From positions 10,643-74,642 of the forward strand of contig JADJEZ010000014.1 in NCBI GenBank assembly GCA_016708825.1: a stretch of 64,000 nt of DNA, written 5' to 3'. Made by a program: the position numbers and the translations under genes. Position 1 is the stretch's first letter; every line of letters begins with the position of its first letter. Below are positions 50,834 through 59,526 of this stretch, piece by piece. The notes beneath the pieces were generated by a model that saw only the letters and a program-made list of their open reading frames with translations, did no database searches and was not told where the DNA came from. The DNA comes from Betaproteobacteria bacterium. Its GTDB lineage: Bacteria; Pseudomonadota; Gammaproteobacteria; Burkholderiales; Usitatibacteraceae.

Positions 50834-51328
50834 GTGGCAAAGAAGAATGCAGGCGCGGGATTCATCGACATAGGCATTCCGGAGCGCGATCGCGAGAAGA
50901 TCGCCGACGGGCTTTCGCGGCTGCTCGCGGACACCTACACGCTCTATCTCAAGACCCACAACTTCCACTGGAACGTGACGGGCCCGATGTTCCAGACGCT
51001 GCACCTGATGTTCGAGACCCAGTACAACGAGCTCGCGCTCGCCGTGGACCCGATCGCCGAGCGCATCCGCGCGCTGGGCTACCCCGCGCCGGGCACCTAC
51101 AAGGCCTACGCGAAGCTCTCCTCGATCCCGGAATCGGAAGGCGTCCCCGAGGCGCGCGACATGATCGCGCTGTTGGTCGAGGGCCAGGAGGCGGTGGTGA
51201 GAACCGCGCGCAAGGTGTTCCCGCTGGTGGAGAAGGCCGCCGACGAGTCGAGCGCCGACCTCCTCACGCAACGCATGCAGATCCACGAGAAGACCGCCTG
51301 GATGCTGCGGTCGCTGCTGGAGGAATAA
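50834..51328 (+). CDS. Dps/ferritin-like DNA-protection protein
   Basis: The GTG at 50834 has AAGGAGG five bases upstream and gives 164 residues; the open frame before it is non-homologous. The ferroxidase site of Dps is seen in LKTHNFHWNVTGPMFQTLHLMFETQYNELALAVDPIAERIR (read in pieces: HNFHWN, MFETQYNELA, DPIAERIR). It stores iron and shields DNA from peroxide. It sits directly upstream of a thioredoxin-like gene (stop TAA immediately followed by ATG). Confidence 0.93.
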   Translation: MAKKNAGAGFIDIGIPERDREKIADGLSRLLADTYTLYLKTHNFHWNVTGPMFQTLHLMFETQYNELALAVDPIAERIRALGYPAPGTYKAYAKLSSIPESEGVPEARDMIALLVEGQEAVVRTARKVFPLVEKAADESSADLLTQRMQIHEKTAWMLRSLLEE

Positions 51329-51709
51329 ATGGCCGTCGTCGAACTCACGAAGGAGAATTTCGAGCAGGTGGTGACCTCGAGCCCCACCGTCATCGTCGAC
51401 TACTGGGCGCCGTGGTGCGGGCCGTGCCGCGGTTTCGCGCCGGTCTTCGAGAAGGTCTCGGAGATGCACCCGGACGTCGTGTTCGCCAAGGTGGACACCG
51501 ATGCCGAGCAGGAGATCGCGGCGCATTTCCAGATCCGCTCGATCCCGACGCTCATGGTCTTCCGCGAGCAGATCATCGTCTTCTCGCAGCCGGGCGCGCT
51601 GCCGCAGGGCGCCTTCGAGCAGGTCGTGGAGAAATCCAAGGCGCTCGACATGGAGATGGTGCGCAAGCAGATGGCGGAGCAGGAAGGCGCGGCGGCAGCC
51701 GCGAAGTAG
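51329..51709 (+). CDS. Thioredoxin-like protein
   Basis: The 126-residue protein has the active site WAPWCGPCRGF, the cis-proline in IRSIPTLMVF, and the usual VDTDAEQEIAAHF. The C-terminal tail beyond residue 105 (KSKALDMEMVRKQMAEQEG) is charged. It is a cytoplasmic disulfide reductase. Its start abuts the Dps stop, which suggests a joint oxidative-stress role. Confidence 0.93.
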   Translation: MAVVELTKENFEQVVTSSPTVIVDYWAPWCGPCRGFAPVFEKVSEMHPDVVFAKVDTDAEQEIAAHFQIRSIPTLMVFREQIIVFSQPGALPQGAFEQVVEKSKALDMEMVRKQMAEQEGAAAAAK

Positions 51710-51767
51710 CCTTGCCGCCTTTCGGAGCCGGGCGGCCGCGGCCGCCTGCGCGCCCCCGCGCGACCCC

Positions 51768-52493
51768 GTGAAGTTCCCCGCGCCGCTGGTCGAGGGGAGG
51801 CTCGTTCGCCGCTACAAGCGCTTTCTCGCCGACGTGGAGCTGCGCTCCGGCGGCACGGTCACGGCGGCGTGCCCCAACACCGGCTCGATGCTCGGTTGCT
51901 GCGAGCCCGGCAGCCCGGTGTGGCTCTCGGAGAGCGACTCGCCCACGCGCAAGTATCGGCACACCTGGGAGATGGTGGCGGTGAAGCCCGCGGCCTCAGG
52001 CCGCGCGGTGATGGTCGGCATCAACACGGGGCTGCCGAACCGCCTCGTGGCGGAGGCCATCGAGGCGGGCGTCGTGGAGGAACTCACCGGGTACGCGTCG
52101 ATCCGCCGCGAGGTCGCGTTCGGCGAGGAAAGGAGCCGCGTGGACCTGCTGCTCGAGTCCCCGGGACGACCGGCCTGCTACGTCGAGGTGAAGAACGTGA
52201 CCGCGGCGGTGACGGCGGGCGTGGCGATCTTTCCCGATGCGGTGAGCGAGCGCGGCGCGAAGCACCTGCGCGAACTCGCGCGGCTCAAGGGGCGGGGACT
52301 GCGGGCGGTGCAGCTCTACTGCGTCCAGCGCGGCGACGTGGACGAGGTGCGCCCCGCAGACGCGATCGACCCTGTCTACGGGCGCACGCTGCGCGAGGCG
52401 ATGGGCGCAGGGGTCGAGGTGCTTGCCTACCGGGCGAAGGTGACGACGACTTCGATCGTGCTTGACCGGCGGATCGCAGTCGACTGCATCTGA
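51768..52493 (+). CDS. sfsA: SfsA (sugar fermentation stimulation protein)
   Basis: The GTG at 51768 gives 241 residues, normal for SfsA. Seen: KFPAPLVEGRLVRRYKRFLAD, CPNTGSMLGCCEPGSPVWLS, INTGLPNRLVAEAIEAG, EERSRVDLLLESPGRPACYVEVKNVT (nuclease-fold core with D...E-x-K) and FPDAVSERGAKHLREL. DNA-binding; its exact function is unsettled in the family. Confidence 0.93.
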   Translation: MKFPAPLVEGRLVRRYKRFLADVELRSGGTVTAACPNTGSMLGCCEPGSPVWLSESDSPTRKYRHTWEMVAVKPAASGRAVMVGINTGLPNRLVAEAIEAGVVEELTGYASIRREVAFGEERSRVDLLLESPGRPACYVEVKNVTAAVTAGVAIFPDAVSERGAKHLRELARLKGRGLRAVQLYCVQRGDVDEVRPADAIDPVYGRTLREAMGAGVEVLAYRAKVTTTSIVLDRRIAVDCI

Positions 52494-52553
52494 GTCCTCG
52501 AAGCCGCCGAGACGTCAAATATCGAAATTCGCGCCCTGACTTGACATTTGTTA

Positions 52554-52564
52554 GGGGGGGGGGG
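52554..52564. repeat. Run of eleven G bases upstream of the subtilase gene
   Basis: Eleven consecutive G lie 77 nt upstream of the protease ATG, 7 nt after a TTGACA (52541-52546) that could be a -35 box. The run would fall in the -35/-10 spacer, where length changes alter promoter strength. It could also be a sequencing artefact. Confidence 0.7.
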
Positions 52565-52641
52565 TGACACTTCCAAACGGGACTTGCGCTGAATGCTTTC
52601 CCGCGTCGAACTGACGAACAACAATCCAAGAGAGAGTTCAA

Positions 52642-54759
52642 ATGCTTTGCGCATGGAAGCTCGTGGTTGTAGCTACCCTCGTCCTTGGCACGCCATCACT
52701 AGTGTCGGCGAGGCTGTCCGGAAGCGACGAGGCCCAGCAGTTCACGCAGTTGCTCCTACTATACGAATACGGCGCCATCGAGGACCCGGCTGTGGCAGAG
52801 AGCATCGTCGACGTGGTCGCGAAGGTCGACAGGACACCGGCCGAGACGCGGCTCTTCGAGCGCCTCCAGCGCCCAGCCAGCGCCAGCTTCCTGATACCGA
52901 CCAGGCATCCTGCCAACCTTCGCGAGAGGCTCGGGGCCGACTCTCCCGCCGAATTTCTCCAGCGATACGTGGTGCTCGAATTCGGACGCGCCGAGGCGGC
53001 GAGGTTGGCGTTGGTCGCGCTCAAACTGGATCGCAACGTGAAGTCCGTTTCGCCGAATGGGGCTGGCGAGTTTTCCGTGTCGCCATCGGATCCCCTGTTC
53101 GTGACGGCCAGTTCGCCTATGAATTACCAGTGGGGACTCCATGCGCTTGGCATGCCGTACGCATGGGACCTCGCGCGCGGGCATGCGTATATCGGTCACG
53201 TGGACAGCGGCGTCCAGCTAGATCATCCCGACCTGAACTACCGACCGCAGTTCTCCTACTCGTTTGACGGTGGTTCACCTGGGGAGATCACGATTCCGGC
53301 CACGTTCCCAAGGGGGCACGGAACGCACACTGCCGGAATCATCGCCGCGTCCACGTCGAATCCAACGGCCCAAAATGGTTACCCCAACCCACCTACGCCC
53401 ATCGGCGTTGCCGGCACATGCTGGCATTGCACCTTGCTCGTAGCGCGCGTCGTCGTGACAGGTATCCCCGCGCTCCCGGTCGCGGCTGTTGTCGCAGGCA
53501 TGAGCTGGGCGGTGGATTCAGGTGCGCAGGTCATCAATGTGAGTTTGGGATTTCCTCCCTCTGGCGGCTTCCAGCCGCCCAATTGCGCGAGTGACCCCTA
53601 CGACGCGTTTTGTCTCGTCTTGTCCTTTGCTTCATCCCGGCAGGTTGTGATTTCCGCTGCCGCAGGCAATGGAATGAATCCCGAGGTGCAGTTTCCTGCG
53701 AGCGATTCCCGAACTATCGCGGTAGGCGCCGTTCAGTCTTACGCGGGAGATCGTGGCTACCTGTGGACGGAGGAAAACCCGATAGGCGATTTCAGGGGAT
53801 CGAACTGGGGAAGCCCTATGCAATACTGGGGCGTGGTCGCGCCAGGCAGAGATGTCCTTTCGACCGCCTTCACAAACGATGACTGGTTTCCACAAGCGCG
53901 ATGTGGAGACAACGGCTTCGGAAGCAACGCTGGCATTGGGTACGGGATTTGCACGGGGACATCCATGGCGGCGCCGTTCGTGAGCGGGCTTGCCGGCATC
54001 ATGCGTTCGGCCAATCCGCTGCTCTCCGCCGACTACATCCGGGCGCTGATCCTGCTCACCTCGAGCGAGGCGTCCGCGCCCAACCAGTGGGTCGGCTACG
54101 GCATGCCCAACGGCTACATCGCGGTCTGGGTAGCCTTGAACTCCGCGAACCGCCTTACGCCGCTCTTCGCGCTCTACGGGCCCTACACCCGCAACTACTT
54201 CTACACGACCGCCCCGCAGATGGGCAGCGCGGCGGTGATCGGCACGATGCCCCCATACGTCTCGACGGCCTTTAATTGGTACAGCGCGCTTGGCACAAGC
54301 GTTCCGGAAATCTCGGTGTTTCCAAGGACCGCAGCCGGCGCTCGCCGAGTCATGGGTTTTCACCACCCACACGAACCCGGCCAACCGAACGTGGAGCTTC
54401 GCCCCTTGCTTCGGCTGAGCTTCAAGTGCGGGGACCCGCTGCCCCCGGGCGCCACCTCGGTCTGCGCGAGCTACCCCTATCACGTGGACCACTTCTATTC
54501 CACCGACTACAACGAGGCCCAGATCTACGTGAGCGCCGCCGGCTACAAGATCGACGGGATCGAGGGCTACGTCTACCCCTACGGCTACGCCCAGCCGGCC
54601 AATACCGAAGCGCTCATCCGTGCCTACAATCCTGCGGTGGACGACCATGCGATCTTCCCGCAGTCGCTGCAGGCATCCATGGCGTCCCAGGGGTATACGG
54701 TGAACGTAACTACCCTTGGGTATGTCTACCGGAACAATGGCATCCGGCCTTCATATTGA
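52642..54759 (+). CDS. Secreted S8 subtilisin-like serine protease with C-terminal DUF5648-like repeats
   Basis: The 705-residue protein begins with a signal peptide (MLCAWKLVVVATLVLGTPSLVSA). A propeptide of about 130 residues precedes the catalytic domain with Asp188 (HVDSGVQLDHPDL), His226 (GHGTHTAGI), oxyanion Asn (SAAAGNGMNP) and Ser441 (CTGTSMAAPFVSG). After about residue 510 there are repeats of the FYTT / HFYSTDYNEAQIYVSAAGY kind found in DUF5648-type secreted proteins. It probably digests external protein. A TTGACA box and a G11 run lie upstream. Confidence 0.93.
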   Translation: MLCAWKLVVVATLVLGTPSLVSARLSGSDEAQQFTQLLLLYEYGAIEDPAVAESIVDVVAKVDRTPAETRLFERLQRPASASFLIPTRHPANLRERLGADSPAEFLQRYVVLEFGRAEAARLALVALKLDRNVKSVSPNGAGEFSVSPSDPLFVTASSPMNYQWGLHALGMPYAWDLARGHAYIGHVDSGVQLDHPDLNYRPQFSYSFDGGSPGEITIPATFPRGHGTHTAGIIAASTSNPTAQNGYPNPPTPIGVAGTCWHCTLLVARVVVTGIPALPVAAVVAGMSWAVDSGAQVINVSLGFPPSGGFQPPNCASDPYDAFCLVLSFASSRQVVISAAAGNGMNPEVQFPASDSRTIAVGAVQSYAGDRGYLWTEENPIGDFRGSNWGSPMQYWGVVAPGRDVLSTAFTNDDWFPQARCGDNGFGSNAGIGYGICTGTSMAAPFVSGLAGIMRSANPLLSADYIRALILLTSSEASAPNQWVGYGMPNGYIAVWVALNSANRLTPLFALYGPYTRNYFYTTAPQMGSAAVIGTMPPYVSTAFNWYSALGTSVPEISVFPRTAAGARRVMGFHHPHEPGQPNVELRPLLRLSFKCGDPLPPGATSVCASYPYHVDHFYSTDYNEAQIYVSAAGYKIDGIEGYVYPYGYAQPANTEALIRAYNPAVDDHAIFPQSLQASMASQGYTVNVTTLGYVYRNNGIRPSY

Positions 54760-54798
54760 TTTGCGGCCGTCCTAGCCGATCTCGAAGGAGTCGCGTCC

Positions 54799-55568
54799 AT
54801 GATCTTGCGAAGTGCCTTGTGCGGATGTGCTATCGCAGTCTTGGCAGCGCTGCCCGACCTGGGCATGGCCCAGAACCTCACCTATTCCATTGAACCGGCC
54901 GCACCCAAGGCCCAGGAGGCGGTGCGGCTGAAGGTTTCGCCGGCCAGCGGGAATTCCAGCTTTCCGGGAGATGACTTTGGACGTTACTTCGGGGCTTCGC
55001 CCTCGACCATGACAGGCAATCGAATCACGGTAGTCCATCGCAGCTACGTTCCGCTTCCAATTCAGCCTCCATGGGCTTCCAACTACCTCGAGCTCGGGCG
55101 GTTTCCGCCTGGCGACTATGTAGTCGAGGTTCAGCGCGCAGTCGAAAATGGCCCTCCCCAAGGCACAGTAGCGACTCTTCAGTTCACGGTCGGGAGCCCG
55201 ACACAAAGGACTCCCACGACCTTCCGCGAATTTCTCCGATCTCTGGTGGGACCCGGCTGAATCGGGATGGGGACTGAGCATCGCGCAACACATTTCTGAC
55301 ATCATCTTCGCGGTCTGGTACGTATATGGCGCCGATGGAAAGCCCATTTGGTACTTCATTCCGGAAGGAAGCTGGTCGACCGTCACGAAGTACACGGGAC
55401 CGGTCTCAAGACGCAGGACCTACTTTGGGGGTCTTCAATCCCTCGGCAGTGGGAGTAACCTTGGCCGGCACCGCCACTTTGGTCTTCACCGACTTCGATC
55501 GAGGGACCTTCACTTACACGATCGACGGGATCACGGGAACGAAGAGCATCCAGCGGCAGGGGTTCTAG
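54799..55568 (+). CDS. Secreted protein with WWDPAESGWG module, two frameshifts
   Basis: A signal peptide (MILRSALCGCAIAVLAALPDLGMA) starts a 150-residue beta-rich first part. The frame then breaks near 55226: the next frame reads ANFSDLWWDPAESGWGLSIA, IIFAVWYVYGADGKPIWYFI. It breaks again near 55425 into GVFNPSAVGVTLAGTATLVF and FTYTIDGITGTKSIQRQGF with a TAG at 55566. The module is common at the C-terminus of secreted proteins of related bacteria; its function is unknown. Both breaks fit single extra bases. The repaired protein is about 255 residues. It follows the subtilase by 39 nt and is convergent with the barstar gene. Confidence 0.7.
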
Positions 55569-56014
55569 GCCTCGTCCTTCAGCTTCGCCACGCCCTTGGG
55601 CGCCTTGGCGCCGGAGAGCAGCACCACCATCGGCGTGCCGTCCTCCTTCCAGGAGCCGACCGCGTCCCGGCAGATCTCTACGAAGGTGGCGAACTGGTCG
55701 GGGTGCGCCGCGAGCAGAGAGTCAATGTGGTCGTAGTAGATCACGTAGCCCGGGGCGTCGACCCACTCCATGTCCGTGAGGCATTCCTCGAGCGCGTCCC
55801 AGTTGTCGCCGAAGAAGCCGGGGAAGCGCAGCGCCGTGGCGACGTGGTTCAGGAGCTGCTCCTTGCGCGAGATGTTCTTTCCCTCGACATGGAAGAAGGC
55901 GAATTTCGCCTCGCGCGCGGCGGCCTGCACCTCGCGGGGGGTGGCGTGGCGCGGCAGGAAGAAGACGCCGCCCCTTTCGTCGCCGAGCAGGTCCTTGAGC
56001 GCCTCAATGGGCAT
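55565..56014 (-). CDS. Barstar family ribonuclease inhibitor
   Basis: The 149-residue protein contains the barstar fold (FAFFHVEGKNISRKEQLLNH, FPGFFGDNWDALEECLTDMEW, with the Asp/Trp-rich helix that plugs barnase) and a C-terminal VVLLSGAKAPKG. It starts 9 nt after the RNase stop and protects the producer from that enzyme. Confidence 0.93.
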   Translation of the reverse strand: MPIEALKDLLGDERGGVFFLPRHATPREVQAAAREAKFAFFHVEGKNISRKEQLLNHVATALRFPGFFGDNWDALEECLTDMEWVDAPGYVIYYDHIDSLLAAHPDQFATFVEICRDAVGSWKEDGTPMVVLLSGAKAPKGVAKLKDEA

Positions 56015-56023
56015 GGTCGTGTC

Positions 56024-56398
56024 TCATTCCCGAATCCGCCGGAACGTGGCGTAGTGGTCGTCGGTGTACCAGAACTCGCCCGCGCGGCCGGAGACGATCC
56101 GCCTCGCGCCCCGGGTGCGCTCGCCGGGCGTGCGTACCGTGTACTCGCGATAGTAGCCCCGCTTGCGTTTCGGCAGGAGGGCCTCGCGATTGCCGAACAC
56201 GCTTGCGTCCTTCGCGTACGGGAAGGGGCCGCCCTTGCGGATGCGCGCGAGGGTTTCGATGGCCTCCTTCGGCAACTCGAGGGCGCGGATCTCCGGGTTC
56301 TCGCCGGGAGATGCGCGCTGGGCGTGGCCGTCGGGTGCGACGAACGCGGCGAAGGCGGCGATCGCGAGCGCGGCCAGGGCGCGCAGGCCGTTGGTCAT
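56024..56398 (-). CDS. Secreted guanyl-specific ribonuclease (barnase/RNase Sa type)
   Basis: The ATG at 56398 overlaps the fur stop. The 124 residues begin with a signal peptide (LRALAALAIAAFAAFVAPDGHA). The mature enzyme reads LPKEAIETLARIRKGGPFPY, FGNREALLPKRKRGYYREYTV (catalytic Glu and Arg) and GRAGEFWYTDDHYATFRRI with the catalytic His. It is an extracellular RNase of the N1/T1 family. The cognate inhibitor gene follows directly. Confidence 0.93.
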   Translation of the reverse strand: MTNGLRALAALAIAAFAAFVAPDGHAQRASPGENPEIRALELPKEAIETLARIRKGGPFPYAKDASVFGNREALLPKRKRGYYREYTVRTPGERTRGARRIVSGRAGEFWYTDDHYATFRRIRE

Positions 56399-56829
56399 TC
56401 GCCCTTCTGGCGGTCGGGGCAGTCCGCCCTCAGGCAGTCCGCGTAGAGATAGAGCGAATGGTCGTGGATCGCGAAGCCGCGGTCGCGCGCGATCTTCGCT
56501 TGGCGCTTCTCGATCTCGGGATCGAAGAACTCCTCGACCTTTCCGCACTGCAGGCACACGAGGTGGTCGTGGTGCTTGCCCTCGTTCAGCTCGAAGACGG
56601 CCTTGCCGCCCTCGAAATGGTGGCGTACCAGCAAGCCCGCCTGCTCGAACTGGGTGAGCACGCGGTAGACGGTGGCGAGGCCGATGTCGGCGTGCTCGTC
56701 CAGCAGGCGCCGGTAGACGTCCTCGGCGGTCAGGTGCCGCTCGGGGCTCGTCTGGAAGAGATCCAGCACGCGCAGGCGCGGCGCCGTGACCTTCAGGCCG
56801 GTGCTGCGCAGTTCCTTGGGGTCGCTCAT
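56395..56829 (-). CDS. fur: Ferric uptake regulator
   Basis: The 144-residue protein has the winged helix (KVTAPRLRVLDLFQTSPERH, LTAEDVYRRLLDEHADIGLATVYRVL), the metal site HHFEGGKAVFELNEGKHHDHLVC, and C-terminal Cys residues (CLQCGKVEEF, CLRADCPDR). It represses iron uptake with Fe2+. It is divergent from bamE, the usual betaproteobacterial order, but here leads an operon with RNase and barstar genes through a 4-nt overlap. Confidence 0.95.
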   Translation of the reverse strand: MSDPKELRSTGLKVTAPRLRVLDLFQTSPERHLTAEDVYRRLLDEHADIGLATVYRVLTQFEQAGLLVRHHFEGGKAVFELNEGKHHDHLVCLQCGKVEEFFDPEIEKRQAKIARDRGFAIHDHSLYLYADCLRADCPDRQKGE

Positions 56830-56944
56830 GGCGGGCTCGGTTCCGGATGTGCCATGTCGATCATAACCGCGTTCCCCTCTCCGGGCGACGGGAATGGGAG
56901 CCACCCCGCGCTATAATGCCCGGCACTTTCCGGACTCCATTCCC

Positions 56945-57280
56945 ATGCGCCTCCTCGCCTCGCTCGCCCTGTCGCTCGCCCTCGCCGGTTGCGGCCCGAT
57001 CGTCCACCGCATCGACATCCAGCAGGGCAACCTCGTGGCACCCGAGACCTTCGCCCAACTGAAGGTGGGGATGACGAAGTCCGAAGTGCGCCGGCTCCTG
57101 GGCACGCCGCTGGTCACCGACGTGTTCCATGCCGAGCGCTGGGACTACTACTTCCGCAACGAGAAGCGCGGGCGGCTCGTCGAGCAGAACAAGTTCGCCG
57201 TGCATTTCGAGAAGGAGCGGATGGTGCGCGTGGAAGGCGGGCCGACGCTCTCCGCCGCGGGCGGGGCGCCGGTGAAGTGA
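56945..57280 (+). CDS. bamE: Outer-membrane assembly lipoprotein BamE (SmpA/OmlA)
   Basis: The 111-residue lipoprotein has MRLLASLALSLALAGC (lipobox LAGC), then RIDIQQGNLVAPETFAQLKVGMTKSEVRRLLGTP, the BamE signature in pieces, and WDYYFRNEKRG. Its stop overlaps the dapB GTG. Confidence 0.95.
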   Translation: MRLLASLALSLALAGCGPIVHRIDIQQGNLVAPETFAQLKVGMTKSEVRRLLGTPLVTDVFHAERWDYYFRNEKRGRLVEQNKFAVHFEKERMVRVEGGPTLSAAGGAPVK

Positions 57281-58086
57281 GCGCGCTGCGACTCGCCATC
57301 GCGGGTGCCGGCGGCCGCATGGGCCGCGCGCTCCTCGAGGCGGGCAGCGCGGATGCGGACACCACGATAGGCGCGGCGCTCGACGTCGCCGAGTCGCCCT
57401 TCGCCGGGCGCGATGCCGGTGGCCTGGCTTCCGGCGCGCAGGGGGTGATGGTCGGCTCGGACGTTTCCGCCGCGGTCGCCGCCTCCGACGTCCTGGTCGA
57501 CTTCACCCGTCCTGCGGGAACCCTCGCCCACCTGGCCGCCTGCCGCGCCGCCCGGAAGGCGATCGTCATAGGCACCACGGGCTTCGAGCCAAGCCAGGTG
57601 GAAGCGATTCGCGAGGCGGCGCGCGAGATCGCCGTCGTCTTCGCGCCGAATTTCGCGATCGGCATGCTCGTCACCTTCAAGCTGGTCGACCTGGCTTCGC
57701 GGGCCCTGGGCCCCGACTACGACGTCGAGGTGTTCGAGGCGCACCACAAGCTCAAGGTGGACGCGCCTTCGGGAACGGCACTGAAGCTCGGCGAGGTGGC
57801 CGCCGCAGCGCGGGGCACCACGCTCGCGAAGGACGGCGTCTTCGCGCGTCACGGGGCGACCGGGGAGCGCAAGGCGGGCACGATCGGGTTTTCCGTGGCG
57901 CGCGGCGGCGACATCGTCGGCGACCACACGGTGTATTTCGCCGGCACGGGCGAGCGGATCGAGATCACGCACCGGTCCTCGAGCCGCGCGACCTACGCGC
58001 AGGGCGCGATCCGTGCGGCGAAATGGCTCGCGGGACGCGCGCCGGGGCTCTACGACATGGACGACGTGCTCGGCTTTCGCCGCTGA
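57277..58086 (+). CDS. dapB: 4-hydroxy-tetrahydrodipicolinate reductase
   Basis: A GTG start at 57277 overlapping the bamE stop gives 269 residues. NAD(P) motif GAGGRMGRAL at the N-terminus, VDFTRPAGTLAHL, GTTGFEPSQVEAI, APNFAIGMLV, and the catalytic EAHHKLKVDAPSGTALKLGE (His-His and Lys). It works in lysine/diaminopimelate synthesis. Coupled to bamE as in other betaproteobacteria. Confidence 0.96.
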   Translation: MSALRLAIAGAGGRMGRALLEAGSADADTTIGAALDVAESPFAGRDAGGLASGAQGVMVGSDVSAAVAASDVLVDFTRPAGTLAHLAACRAARKAIVIGTTGFEPSQVEAIREAAREIAVVFAPNFAIGMLVTFKLVDLASRALGPDYDVEVFEAHHKLKVDAPSGTALKLGEVAAAARGTTLAKDGVFARHGATGERKAGTIGFSVARGGDIVGDHTVYFAGTGERIEITHRSSSRATYAQGAIRAAKWLAGRAPGLYDMDDVLGFRR

Positions 58087-58126
58087 GCGCGCGCGTTGCG
58101 GCCGGTACGCGCCGCCGGCTGGACTC

Positions 58127-59369
58127 CTAGACGAAGAGCCCCACCACCGCCGCCGTAAGGCACGTGGCGAGCGTCCCCGCGACGATCGACTTCATCCCCA
58201 GGGCGACGATCTCGCCCCTTCGCTCCGGCACCATCGCGCCCATGCCGCCGATGAGGGATGCCCAGGCTCCCGAAGTTCGCGAACCCGCACAGGGCGTAGG
58301 TCATGAGCAGGCGCGAGCGCGCGCCGATCGTCTCGTCGGGAAGCTTCGCGAGATCCAGGTAGGCCACGAACTCGTTCAGGATCGTCTTCGTCCCGAGGAG
58401 CGCGCCGCCTGCCTGCGCCTCCGCCCACGGCACGCCAGCGGCCCACGCCAGGGGGGCGAAGATCCATCCCAGCATCCGCTGCAGCGTGAGGGGCGCGCCG
58501 GCCGCCTCGGGCAACAGGGCGAGCAGCGCGTTGGCCAAGTGGACCAAGGCGATGAGGACGATGAGCAAGGCCACGATCTGGATGAGGAGTTGCGCGCCCT
58601 CCACGGTGCCGCGCGTGATGGCGTCCATGGCGCTCGCGTCCTGGCGCGGGATCTCCACCGCGTCGGCCTGCGACATGGCGCCGGGCACCATGAGGGCCGC
58701 GACCACGATCGCCGCCGGGGTGGCGACGAAGGAGGCGACGATGATGTGGCCGATCGCGTCCGGCACCACCGGGGCGAGGATCGCCCCGTAGAGCGCCATC
58801 ACGGTTCCCGCGATGGTCGCCATGCCGCAGACCATCACCATGAAGAGTTCCGAGCGCGACAGCCGCGCGAGGTAGGGTTTCACCACGAGGGGCGCTTCCA
58901 CCATGCCCACGAACACGTTCACCGCGGAGGAGACGCCCACCGCGCCGCCCAGGCCGATGGACTTGTTGAGGATCCACGCGAAGGCCTTCACCACGGCGGG
59001 AAGCACGCGCCAGTGAAAGAGGAGCGCGGAGAGGGCGCTCACCACGAGCACCAGCGGCAGGGCGCGGAAGGCGAGGATGAAGGAGGCCGGGGCATGGGTC
59101 ACGGCGTACGGCGCCTCGCCTCCTGCGAGAAATCCGAAGACGAACGACGCGCCGGCCTGGGTCGATCGCTCGAGGGCCTGGAGGCCCGCGTTGAGCGAGA
59201 AGACGGCTTCCCGCAGCCACGGCACCGCCAGCAGCAGGCCCGCCAGCGCCACCGTGAGCGCCATCCCGGAGGCGACGATCCGCCAGCGCACGGCACGGCG
59301 ATCCTCGGAGAGGATCCAGGCGACGGCGAGGAGGAGGGCGGCGCCGGCGAGGGCGTGCAGGGCTTGCAT
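58127..59369 (-). CDS. NupC-type concentrative nucleoside transporter, frameshifted near the end
   Basis: The protein (about 413 residues when repaired) has LPLVLVVSALSALLFHWRVL, NKSIGLGGAVGVSSAVNVFVGMVEAPLVVKPYL (CNT core, in pieces), MATIAGTVMALYGAIL, GTKTILNEFVAYLDLAKLP and YALCGFANFGSLGI. The frame fails near 58258: an extra C in ATCCCTCATC; the next frame gives LIGGMGAMVPERRGEIVALG and ends TAAVVGLFV with a TAG at 58127. It imports nucleosides with sodium or protons. The indel is probably a sequencing error. Confidence 0.85.
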
Positions 59370-59404
59370 GGCCCGGGGATTATCCTCCGGCGCGGCGCCC
59401 TTCG

Positions 59405-59433
59405 TTGAAGAAAGGGTGCGAATTTGCTATCAT
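59405..59433 (+). promoter_or_regulatory. carA promoter
   Basis: TTGAAG (59405-59410), a 17-nt spacer and TATCAT (59428-59433) with an upstream TG (extended -10). The start of transcription would be near 59440, just before the leader hairpin. Confidence 0.75.
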
Positions 59434-59448
59434 TTCCGACCAATGAAA

Positions 59449-59491
59449 GCGGGATGAGCCGGCATCACCCACAAGCTCCTCCCGTTTTTTT
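59449..59491 (+). terminator. Attenuator-like terminator in the carA leader
   Basis: GCGGGATGAGC (59449-59459) pairs with GCTCCTCCCG (59475-59484) except for one mismatch, followed by seven T (59485-59491). It lies about 10-50 nt into the transcript and 36 nt before the carA start, so it would stop transcription before carAB unless prevented. A five-codon frame (ATG at 59443) overlaps the 5' arm. Confidence 0.75.
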
Positions 59492-59526
59492 GCGCCCGTC
59501 GCTTTCCCCCGCTTTTGGAGCCGTCC

